The notes under the pieces were generated by a model. That model was not told where the DNA came from and searched no databases. It saw only the letters and a list, made by a program, of their open reading frames with translations. Both the position numbers and the translations under genes were made by a program. From Pseudomonadota bacterium (GTDB taxonomy: Bacteria; Pseudomonadota; Gammaproteobacteria; Steroidobacterales; Steroidobacteraceae), in assembly GCA_025356815.1 (NCBI GenBank), contig JANXQL010000127.1, positions 1 to 40,786 of the forward strand: a stretch of DNA of 40,786 bases, in the 5' to 3' direction. This document shows, piece after piece, positions 7,449-15,400 of the stretch; the stretch's first letter is position 1; each line of letters begins with the position of its first letter.

Positions 7449-8024
7449 TCACCCTGAAGCCGCAACCCCTGCCGCCAGCCGGCCCCAGTCGAACGCGGGT
7501 CCGGGGTCGGTCTTGCGCCCGGGCGCAATGTCGCTGTGGCCGACCACGGCGTCCGCGGCCAGCGTCCCGTAGGCCCCTCGCAGCGCCTCCAGGACCGCGG
7601 CCAGTCGCTGGTACTGGGCCGGCTCGTAGGGCACCGCGTCGTCCCCCTCCAGCTCGATCCCGATCGAGAAGTCGTTGCAGGCGACCCGGTGGCGCCAGAC
7701 GGAGGCCCCGGCATGCCAGGCACGGGCGTGGAAGGGCACGAACTGGACGATCTCGCCGTCCCTGCGCAGGTAGAGGTGGCTCGACACCCGCAGCCCCTCG
7801 AGGGTGCGAAAGAACGGGTGGCGGTCCGGCGGCAGCGTGTTCAGGAACAGCCGCTCGACCCAGTCCTCGCCGAAGATACCCGGCGGCAGGCTGATGCCAT
7901 GGATCACGACCAGGTCCAGGCTCGCCCCCGGCGGCCGGGCGTCCTGGTTCGGCGACGGGACATACCGGGCCGGGCGCAGCAGCCCCTGACCGACATCGAC
8001 CTTGAAGGGGGAGACGGGCGGCAT
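7449..8024 (-). CDS. ampD: 1,6-anhydro-N-acetylmuramyl-L-alanine amidase
   Basis: Cytoplasmic zinc amidase that cleaves anhydro-muropeptides during peptidoglycan recycling. It has 191 residues, typical for AmpD (about 187), and no signal peptide, which separates it from the exported AmiD/AmpDh types. Motifs: LDLVVIHGISLPPGIFG with the first zinc His, HLYLRRDGEIVQFVPFHARA, WHAGASVWRHRVACNDFSIG, then VVGHSDIAPGRKTDPGPAFD with the second zinc His and the Asp ligand. AmpD normally acts with AmpG and AmpR; neither is in the window. The ATG at 8024 begins the family-like N-terminus, but no strong ribosome site is seen. It diverges from the bioA relic and rsmE. Confidence 0.95.
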   Translation of the reverse strand: MPPVSPFKVDVGQGLLRPARYVPSPNQDARPPGASLDLVVIHGISLPPGIFGEDWVERLFLNTLPPDRHPFFRTLEGLRVSSHLYLRRDGEIVQFVPFHARAWHAGASVWRHRVACNDFSIGIELEGDDAVPYEPAQYQRLAAVLEALRGAYGTLAADAVVGHSDIAPGRKTDPGPAFDWGRLAAGVAASG

Positions 8025-8092
8025 CGGCCGAGCTTAGCGCGCGAGCGGGCGGCGGGAAACCCGCGCGGTCGGTACACTGCGTCCCCAGTCCC

Positions 8093-8368
8093 ATGCCCTC
8101 GTCCGGTCCCTCCGCCAACGCCGACCTCGCGCGCCGCGACCCTGCGGTCGTGGGGCACCTGTGTGCCCAGACGAAGGACCGTGAGGCCGTGAACGGCGCG
8201 TTCTACGTCGACCCTCTTTGGCACACGGCGCTGCTGCACGCGCACGCCTGCCCGGGCAATGCGCCCGGTCGAGGCGCGTTGCTGCGCCTGATGCCACCGT
8301 ACGGGCGCGCGCCGGCCGACGCGAGCGTCGTGGTCATGGGCGAGTGCCCGGACGTCGCATGCGCCTGA
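8093..8368 (+). pseudogene. bioA: Eroded, in-frame internally deleted bioA relic (91 codons)
   Basis: An intact 91-codon frame ends 10 nt inside rsmE. Its product looks like three separated pieces of BioA (adenosylmethionine-8-amino-7-oxononanoate aminotransferase, about 430-470 residues). Residues 9-31 (ADLARRDPAVVGHLCAQTKD) resemble the N-terminal RD-AVVWHPCTQMKDHE block. Residues 33-64 (FYVDPLWHTALLHAHACPGN) resemble the FYDDYATLRAFLHSHTYTGN block. Residues 65-91 (LRLMPPYGRAPADASVV) resemble the C-terminal LPPY-ITPEQ block. The stretch between pieces 1 and 2, holding most of the active site including the PLP lysine, is gone. All pieces remain in one frame. A -10-like TACACT lies at 8073-8078. 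Matches are from memory of the family, not a search. BioA lies next to rsmE in Pseudomonas, which supports the call. A tiny functional leader peptide is the alternative. Confidence 0.65.
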
Positions 8369-9102
8369 CGCGCATCTATCTCGACCACCTGCCGGAGCCC
8401 GGCGCGCTGCTGCCGCTGCCGTCGCGTGCCGCGGTGCACCTGACGCGCGTGCTGCGACTGAAGGTGGGAGCTGCGATCGCGGTGTTCGACGGCGCCGGCC
8501 GCGAACACGACGCGACGCTCGAGACGCTGCGCGGCGAGTGCGTCGAGGTCCGCCTGGGTCCCGGCCGGCCGACCGCGGCGCCCTCGCCGCTGTCGATCAC
8601 CCTCGCGCAGGGTATCTCGCGCGGCGAGCGCATGGACTACGCGATCCAGAAAGCCACCGAACTCGGCGTGCGACGCATCGTGCCGCTGTTCTGCGGGCGC
8701 AGCGTGGTGAAGCTCGACGCCGGCCAGGCCGAGCGCAAGCTTGAGCACTGGCGCGGCGTCGCGATCTCCGCAGCCGAGCAGTGCGGACGCGCCGACCTCC
8801 CCGCGCTCGCCGCCCCGCGACGCCTTGCCGACCACCTGGCGTCGGCCCGCGACGCGGATCCCGCGGAGCTGCGGCTCGTGCTCGCGCCGCAGGCGGGCAT
8901 AAGCGCGCGCCAGCTGCCAGGCACGCCGACCGCGATCGAGATTCTCATCGGCCCCGAGGGCGGCCTCGGCGACGATGAACTTGCACTCGCGGCGCTCGCC
9001 GGCTACACCGGACTGCGACTCGGACCACGCGTGTTGCGCACCGAAACCGCCGCCGCGGCCGCGATCGCCGCGCTGCAGGCACTGCATGGAGATCTGGGAT
9101 GA
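8359..9102 (+). CDS. rsmE: 16S rRNA (uracil-1498-N3)-methyltransferase
   Basis: SAM-dependent SPOUT methyltransferase that makes m3U1498 in 16S rRNA; 247 residues, normal for RsmE. Motifs: N-terminal PUA-like segment AAVHLTRVLRLKVG and VFDGAGREHDATL; then QGISRGERMDYAIQKATELG, IVPLFCGRSVVKL, ISAAEQCGRADLP, and the knot loops LIGPEGGLGDDELALAA and LRLGPRVLRTETAAAAAIAAL. The ATG at 8359 overlaps the last 10 nt of the bioA-like frame, so translation is probably coupled to it. Its stop overlaps the mrcB start as ATGA. The three genes after the relic (rsmE, mrcB, TPR lipoprotein) are all overlapping and form one operon. Confidence 0.96.
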   Translation: MRLTRIYLDHLPEPGALLPLPSRAAVHLTRVLRLKVGAAIAVFDGAGREHDATLETLRGECVEVRLGPGRPTAAPSPLSITLAQGISRGERMDYAIQKATELGVRRIVPLFCGRSVVKLDAGQAERKLEHWRGVAISAAEQCGRADLPALAAPRRLADHLASARDADPAELRLVLAPQAGISARQLPGTPTAIEILIGPEGGLGDDELALAALAGYTGLRLGPRVLRTETAAAAAIAALQALHGDLG

Positions 9103-11405
9103 GTCGCATGAGGCTGCGCAGGCTGTCACGCCGGCTGCTGTGGATCGCAGGCGCCACCCTGCTGCTGCTGTGCGCGGCATTCGTCGCATGGGTGTACTAC
9201 CTCGACCAGGTGGTCACCAGCGAGTTCCGCGGTCGCCTCTGGTCGGTGCCGGCGCGCGTCTACGCCCAACCCATCGAGCTGTACGCGGGCGCCAACATCG
9301 GCAGCGAAGACCTCGAGCAGGAGCTGCGCCGGCTGCACTACCGCCCCGGCGATCCGGCCGCGGGACCCGGGCTGTACCGCCGCCGCGGCGGCGAGTTCGA
9401 CCTGAACGCGCGGCGCGTTCGCTTCGCCGACGAGCTGCGCGCGCCGGTGCGGGTGCGGGTGCGCACCGCAGTCGACGCCGTCACCGGCGTGAGCGCCGCG
9501 GACGGTAGCGAACTGCCGCTGTTCCGGCTCGATCCGCTGCTGGTCGGCAGCGTCTTCCCGGTGCATGGCGAGGATCGCATCGTGCTCGCCCCCGACGAAG
9601 TGCCGGCGCTGCTGCGCGGGGCGATCAAGACCATCGAGGACCGGCGCTTCGACGAGCACCACGGCGTCGACGTACGCAGCATCGCGCGCGCGGTATGGGC
9701 GAACCTGCGAGCAGGGCGCATCGCCCAGGGCGGCAGTACGCTGACCCAGCAGCTGGTCAAGAACTACTTCCTCAGCGACGAGCAGACCTTCGGACGCAAG
9801 GCGAAGGAAGCGGTGATGGCGCTGCGGCTGGAGGCCCGCTACACGAAGGAGGAGATCCTCGTCGCATACCTGAACGAGGTGTACCTCGGCCAGGACGGCG
9901 AGCGCGCGGTGCACGGCTTCGGCCTCGGCAGCGAATACTTCTTCGGCAAGCCGGTGGACGAGCTCGAGGTCGCCGAACTCGCGCTGCTCGTGGGACTGGT
10001 CAAGGGGCCCTCGTACTACGACCCGCACAAGCACCCTGACCGTGCGCGGATGCGCCGCAACCTCGTCCTCAAGGAGCTCGCCGACGAGCATGTCATCGAG
10101 GCCTCCACAGCCGCTCTGGCCTCGGCCCAGCCGCTCGGTCTGCGCACCACCGTCGGCGGCTACGTGCCGGCGTTCCTCGACCTCGTTCGCCGTCACTTGA
10201 AGCGCGACTACGCCGAGGCGGACCTGTCGGAGGCGGGGCTGTCGATCTACACGACCCTCGACCCGCGTGCGCAGGCGGCTGCCGAGCGCTCGCTGACGCG
10301 CGAACTGAAGCGACTCGATGCCAGCTCGCGTGTGAAGAACGCACACCTCGAGGGCGCGGTCGTGATCGCGGAGCCGCAGAGCGGCGAGGTGGTCGCCGTG
10401 GTCGGTGGCCGCGAGATCGGCTCGGCTGGCTTCAATCGTGCGCTCGACGCGCATCGCCCGATCGGCTCGCTGGTCAAACCCGCCGTCTACCTCGCCGCGA
10501 TGGAGAGCGGTCGCTACACGGCCGCAACCCTGATCGAGGACGCGCCTCTATCGATCAAGCTCGGCGACGGCAGCCTGTGGGAACCGCAGAACTACACCCA
10601 TGAGGTGTTCGGCACGGTGCCGCTGGTGCGCGCGCTGTCCGAGTCGATGAACCTCGCGACCGTGCGGCTCGGGCTCGACGTCGGCCTCGACAAGGTCGCA
10701 GGCACGCTGCAGCGCCTGGGGCTCGAGAAGCGACCGGCGCTGAATCCGTCGCTGCTGCTCGGGGCTGTCGACCTCACGCCGCTCGAGGTCGTGCAGGTGT
10801 ACACGGCGCTCGCCAATGGCGGCTTCCAGGCGCGCCTGCGTTCGGTGCAGGTGGTCCTCGACGAACACGGCACGCCGCTCAAGAGCTTCAAGCTGGAGGT
10901 GACCCCGGCGGCCTCGCCCGCGGCCGTCTATCAGGTCGACCGGATGATGGCGCAGGTGACCGAGCGCGGCACCGGCCACGCCGTCGGCGCCCGTTTCGGC
11001 GGCCGCCTCGTGGTGCCGGCGAAGACCGGCACGTCCTCGGACCTGCGCGACAGCTGGTTCGCGGGCTTCACCGGCAACCATGTCGCCGTGGTCTGGGTGG
11101 GCTACGACGACAACCGGCCGACCGGGCTCACCGGCGCGATGGGAGCGCTGCCGATCTGGCTTGGCACGATGGTCGACCTCAGGCCCACCTCATGGCAGAT
11201 GGCGGCGCCAGCGGAGGTGGAGGACCGCTGGATCGAGTTCTCCAGTGGCCTTGAGACCCGCCCCGGCTGCAGCCCGGACGCAGTCCCCGTGGCGGTGCCC
11301 AGAGGCACTACACTACCGGGACGCAGCGGCTGTGCGACGCCGTCATCGGACGCCCCGTCGGTCGTGGATAAAGTGAAGCAATGGCTACAAAAGACTTTGC
11401 ATTGA
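9099..11405 (+). CDS. mrcB: Penicillin-binding protein 1B, bifunctional glycosyltransferase/transpeptidase
   Basis: Inner membrane class A PBP that polymerises and cross-links peptidoglycan; 768 residues. One transmembrane helix lies at about 12-34. A UB2H-like domain runs from about 50 to 140 (SVPARVYAQPIELY, YRRRGGEFDLNARRVRF), which marks the PBP1B rather than PBP1A type. The GT51 domain has catalytic Glu180 in EDRRFDEHHGVD, then GGSTLTQQLVKNYFL and LNEVYLGQDG. The transpeptidase has SxxK at GSLVKP (Ser457), SMN in ALSESMNLATV, and KTGTS with Lys642. The start codon overlaps the rsmE stop (ATGA). The C-terminus overlaps the next gene by 25 nt. The partner lipoprotein LpoB is not obvious here, although a lipoprotein gene follows. 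Confidence 0.97.
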   Translation: MSRMRLRRLSRRLLWIAGATLLLLCAAFVAWVYYLDQVVTSEFRGRLWSVPARVYAQPIELYAGANIGSEDLEQELRRLHYRPGDPAAGPGLYRRRGGEFDLNARRVRFADELRAPVRVRVRTAVDAVTGVSAADGSELPLFRLDPLLVGSVFPVHGEDRIVLAPDEVPALLRGAIKTIEDRRFDEHHGVDVRSIARAVWANLRAGRIAQGGSTLTQQLVKNYFLSDEQTFGRKAKEAVMALRLEARYTKEEILVAYLNEVYLGQDGERAVHGFGLGSEYFFGKPVDELEVAELALLVGLVKGPSYYDPHKHPDRARMRRNLVLKELADEHVIEASTAALASAQPLGLRTTVGGYVPAFLDLVRRHLKRDYAEADLSEAGLSIYTTLDPRAQAAAERSLTRELKRLDASSRVKNAHLEGAVVIAEPQSGEVVAVVGGREIGSAGFNRALDAHRPIGSLVKPAVYLAAMESGRYTAATLIEDAPLSIKLGDGSLWEPQNYTHEVFGTVPLVRALSESMNLATVRLGLDVGLDKVAGTLQRLGLEKRPALNPSLLLGAVDLTPLEVVQVYTALANGGFQARLRSVQVVLDEHGTPLKSFKLEVTPAASPAAVYQVDRMMAQVTERGTGHAVGARFGGRLVVPAKTGTSSDLRDSWFAGFTGNHVAVVWVGYDDNRPTGLTGAMGALPIWLGTMVDLRPTSWQMAAPAEVEDRWIEFSSGLETRPGCSPDAVPVAVPRGTTLPGRSGCATPSSDAPSVVDKVKQWLQKTLH

Positions 11406-11935
11406 CCCGCACGCTGCTCGCCGTAGTGGGCACGGCGCTGCTCGCCGCCTGCGCGCTGCCCGCCCCGTACCGGCCCGGTAGTGCGACGCACCGCCCGGAG
11501 GTGGTCGCGCCGGCGCCGATACCGGCGCCCGCGCCGGAGCCCACGCCTGCGCCGCCAACGGTGCCGGTGCCGGTCACCGACACCGCCCCGCCGCCGCCGG
11601 CGAAGGAGTTCCGGCTCGGCCCGGCAGCCCAGTCGCTGGTGACGCAGGCGCGCGCGCAGATCGCTCGAGGCGAGCTGCCCGGAGCATCGACGACGCTCGA
11701 CCGTGCGTTGCACATCGAGCCGCAGAATCCGCTGTTGTGGATCGAGCTTGCGCGGCTGCGCCTGTCGGAGAGCGACCCGAAGCAGGCCGAGTCCTGTGGT
11801 CGGCGGGCGCTGTCGCTGGGGAGCAGTTCGACCAGCGCGCGCGTCGCCGCCGGCCGCGTGCTCGCCGACGCGCTGCGCGCACAGAAACGCGACGCCGAGG
11901 CACGCGACCTCGAATCCCAGCCCTGGATGAACTGA
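11381..11935 (+). CDS. TPR-containing outer membrane lipoprotein downstream of mrcB
   Basis: A 184-residue predicted lipoprotein. The signal sequence ends in the lipobox LAAC (Cys24), followed by a Pro/Ala/Val-rich linker (about 35-65, such as PAPIPAPAPEPTPAPPTVPV). The C-terminal half has a tetratricopeptide-like pair (QARAQIARGELPGASTTLDR, IEPQNPLLWIELARLRLSES). It starts inside mrcB (25-nt overlap), so coexpression with PBP1B is expected. The layout (lipid anchor, Pro-rich linker, C-terminal TPR) resembles LpoA/LpoB-like regulators in outline only. A role as a PBP1B partner is inference from context; no Lpo family motif is recognised. Confidence 0.85.
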   Translation: MATKDFALTRTLLAVVGTALLAACALPAPYRPGSATHRPEVVAPAPIPAPAPEPTPAPPTVPVPVTDTAPPPPAKEFRLGPAAQSLVTQARAQIARGELPGASTTLDRALHIEPQNPLLWIELARLRLSESDPKQAESCGRRALSLGSSSTSARVAAGRVLADALRAQKRDAEARDLESQPWMN

Positions 11936-11936
11936 C

Positions 11937-11955
11937 CGCCGCGGCTGCGGCGTTT
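11937..11955. terminator. Short convergent terminator hairpin
   Basis: CGCCGC (11937-11942) and GCGGCG (11947-11952) form a 6-bp GC stem with a 4-nt loop and then TTT, just after the lipoprotein stop and 8 nt before the chpC stop on the other strand. It could end transcription from both sides, but the T-run is short. Confidence 0.4.
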
Positions 11956-11959
11956 GCCC

Positions 11960-12430
11960 TCAGACCGACGTTTCCTCGGCGATCATGGCCTCGAGGTACT
12001 CGAGGTCGGGCACCAGTGGCGCCTCGTTGACCATGCGCAGCGCGCAAAGCACCGGACTGCGGTCCGGGAAAGCGCGCGTCGGATCCGCCTTCACGACGTC
12101 GGGGTTGAGCCGCACCAGCTGCGGGAAGCCTTGCGTGAGCACGCCGAAATTGCCTGCCTGCAGGCGCGACCCCAGGCAGTGCAGCACGACGATGCGTGTC
12201 CGTCCACCCGGCGTCGGCAGCGCGCGCCCCATCGCCGCCTCGAACGAGATGACCGGCAGCGCGCGCCCGTTCCAGCTCATCGTACCGACGTACCAGGGGG
12301 GAGCGCCGTCCATCTGCTGCAGCGGCACCCAGCCGATCACCTCGGCGACGCAGCTACGCGGCACGATCAGGCGCTCGTCCGCGAGCGGCACGAGCAGCCC
12401 GTAGAACTCCTCGCTGACGGTCTCGGTCAT
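11960..12430 (-). CDS. chpC: CheW-like adaptor, ChpC type
   Basis: CheW-domain protein of 156 residues that would link a receptor to the ChpA kinase. CheW features are visible: a first strand EFYGLLVPLADERLIVPRS, WYVGTMSWNGRALPVISFEA (the G-x-x-x-R-G-x-x-L-P-V-I block with one change), and TRIVVLHCLGSRLQAGNFGVL. The start (12430) overlaps the chpA stop by 4 nt (ATGA), showing tight coupling. A second CheW gene, pilI, lies at the other end of the operon. The position directly after chpA matches chpC of the P. aeruginosa Pil-Chp cluster. The terminal hairpin near 11950 may end the operon. Confidence 0.9.
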   Translation of the reverse strand: MTETVSEEFYGLLVPLADERLIVPRSCVAEVIGWVPLQQMDGAPPWYVGTMSWNGRALPVISFEAAMGRALPTPGGRTRIVVLHCLGSRLQAGNFGVLTQGFPQLVRLNPDVVKADPTRAFPDRSPVLCALRMVNEAPLVPDLEYLEAMIAEETSV

Positions 12431-15400
12431 GAGCTCTCCCGGCGACGGTGGACCAGCGGCTCGATCGCGTCGAGCAGTTGGTTTTCCTGGTACGGCTTGC
12501 CGAGATAGTCGTTGACGCCAAGCTCGATCGCGCGGGCGCGGTGCTTCTCGCCAACCCGCGAGGTGATCATGACGATCGGGATGTCGTGCAGGCGCTCGTC
12601 GGCGCGCACGAAGGCCGCGACCTCGTAGCCGTCCATGCGTGGCATCTCGATGTCCAGCAAGATCACGTCCGGCAGGTGATCCTCGAGGATCGCCAGCGCA
12701 TCGACGCCATCCTTGGCGGTCATCACGCGCATGCCGTTGCGCTCCAGGAGTCGCTGCGTGACGCGCCGCACCGTGATCGAGTCGTCGACCACCAGCGCGA
12801 ATGTGCGTTTGTCGGCCTGCTCCAGAGCGTCGGGCAGAACACGCGAGCGCCAGTCGCCGCGCACCAGTGTGCCCATGTCGAGGATGATGACGATCCGGCC
12901 GTCGCCGAGGATCGTGGCCCCGGCAATCCCGCGGATGCCCGCGATCTGGGGACCGACGTTCTTGACGACGATCTCGCGGCTGCCCACCAGCTCGTCGGTG
13001 ACCAGCGCCGTGGAACTGTCACCGGCGCGGATCAGGATTACCGCCACCGGCACGTCGGCGTCCGGCAACTGCGACGGCTGGCCCGCGACGAACACGCCCA
13101 GGTGCTGGAAGCGGTAGCGCTGGCCGGCGTACTCGAAGGTCGGCGCGTCCTCGTGCAGGTGGCGCTGCACGTCCGCCTTCGGCAGGCGCACGACGCTCTC
13201 CACCGTAGGCAGCGGCAACGCGTACAGCTCGGTGCCGGCACGCACGATCAGTGCCTGCGAGACGGCGAGCGTGAACGGCAGCCGGATCGTGAAACGCGTG
13301 CCCTTGCCGGGCGTCGAGTCCATCTGCAGAGCGCCACCGAGGCGCTTGACCTCGTTGGTCACCACGTCCATGCCGACGCCGCGACCGGCCGACTGGGTGA
13401 CCGCCGTCGCCGTCGAGAACCCCGGCTCCAGGATCAGCTGCATCGCGTCGGCGTCGGACAGCACCTGCCGTGGCTTGATCAGACCGAGTGCCACGGCCTT
13501 GTCGCGGATCGCCCGCAGGTTCAGGCCAGAACCGTCGTCCTGCACGACGATGACGACCTCGGACCCCTCGCGTCGCAGGGCGAGCTCGATGTGCCCTTCT
13601 TCGGGTTTGCCGAGTTCGGCGCGCCGCGCAGGGGCCTCGATGCCGTGCACGACGGCGTTTCGAAGCATGTGCTCGAACGGCGGCATCATCCGCTCGAGCA
13701 CTTGCCGGTCCAGCTCGCCGGTGGCACCGGTGACCTTCAGTTCGACCTTGCGGCCAGTCTCGAGCGCAACCTGGCGGACCGCGCGCGTCAGGCGTGGCAC
13801 GTGCCGCTGGAAAGGCACCATGCGCGTGCGCATCAGCCCGTTCTGCAGGTCGGTGACGATGCGCGCCTGCTGCATCAGCAGGTTCTGCGCCTCGCGAGTC
13901 TGGCTTTCGAGCAGACCCTGCAGACTCGCAACGTCGCTGGCGGATTCGGCCAGCGCCCGCGAGTACTGCTGCAGCGTCGAGTAACGATCCATCTCCAGTG
14001 GGTCGAAGCCGTCACGGCGACGGTCGTCCTCGAACCGGTGCAGGATCTGCGCTTCCGTCTCGATCTCGAGGTTGCGCAGCTGGTCGCGCAGGCGCTGCAC
14101 AACGCGCGCCAGTTCCGCGAGGTTCGAGTCGACAGAGGTCAGCTGCTGCTCGAGCCGAGAACGGTGGATGCTCACTTCGCCGGCGCTGTTAAGCAGGCTG
14201 TCGAGCAGATCGGCATCGACACGCGCCAGCTCCTGGCGGTCCTCGCGATGCAATGGCGGCTCGCGTCCCGGCGGCAACATGATCGAGCGCGACTCCTCGA
14301 GCATCGGGTCGACCGATGTCGTGGACGACTCGCTCAGCTCCGGCACCTCGCTTGTGTTCGGCACGGGTGCCAGTAGCGGCGTTGGCGGCGCTTCCACCGC
14401 AGGCAGCGGCGCCTCCGCGGCGGGTAGCGGCACTTCCACCGCCGGCGGTACATGTACCGCGACGGTCGCGATTTCAGAGACAACCGGGGGCGGCATGACC
14501 GGCGGCGCGACCGGCGGCGGCGCCGGCTGCGGCAACTGCTGTTCCTCGCCGAAGGTCCTGAGTACTGGCGGATCGGTAACGCCGCGCCCGAGGTCGTGAA
14601 GGCGTGCGATCAGCGCCGTCGCAGGCGGCACGTTGCCGCCAGCGTTGACGATCTCGCGCATCCGGTTCAGTTCATCCAGACTCGACTGCAGCACATCGAG
14701 CGTCTGCGGTGCCGCCGAGGTGCCGCTCAGCTCGCTCTGCGTCAGCAGCGACTCGACCTCATGGGCGAGCTCGCCCATCGCGGTCACGCCCGCCATCCGC
14801 GCTCCGCCCTTGAGGGTGTGCAGGAAGCGCTTGAGCTCGGTGACCCGTTCGGTATCGCGGGCGTCCTTGCGCAGCGCGACGAAAGCACGCTCGGCAGCCT
14901 CGAGCAGTTCGGTCGCCTCCTCGCTGAAGATCATCGCGATCTCGGCGTCGAAGTCGTCGGCTCGTGCGGCGGCAGCCGGCGGCGACGGTGCAGCGGGGGG
15001 CGGTGTCGCGGGAACTGACGGTGGCACCGACATCAGTACGTCCGACGAAAGCATGTCCTCGGCGGCAGGTGACTCGCTGTGGTCGCGCGCGTCACCGTTT
15101 GCGCCGACGCCGGCTTCGGCGTCGGTGGCAGGCGCGAGGCCGCGCGCGGCGATCTCGCGATCGGCATCGGCGTCGAGCCAGCGCAGCCGGGCCAGGATGT
15201 CGCCATGGCTGGTGAAGAATCCGCTAGCCTCGTCGATGTGCTGCGCGACCTCGTCAATCGCGGCGACCATGTCGACCAGCACGCGCCGCCCCGCCTCGGG
15301 AAGGCCGAGGCCGTGATCGTAGAGCTTGCGGACGTAGAGATTCAGCGGCTCGGCGAGCTTGATGCCCTGGCGGACCTCCGCCATCTTCGAGGCGCCGGCG

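Noticed and set aside
11510-11600. GC-rich repeat of CGCCGGCGCC-like units
   Set aside because: It encodes the Pro/Ala/Val linker of the TPR lipoprotein.
14340-14470. Tandem-like Pro/Ala/Glu repeats in chpA
   Set aside because: They encode a flexible linker between kinase and Hpt parts of ChpA and are not a DNA repeat element.
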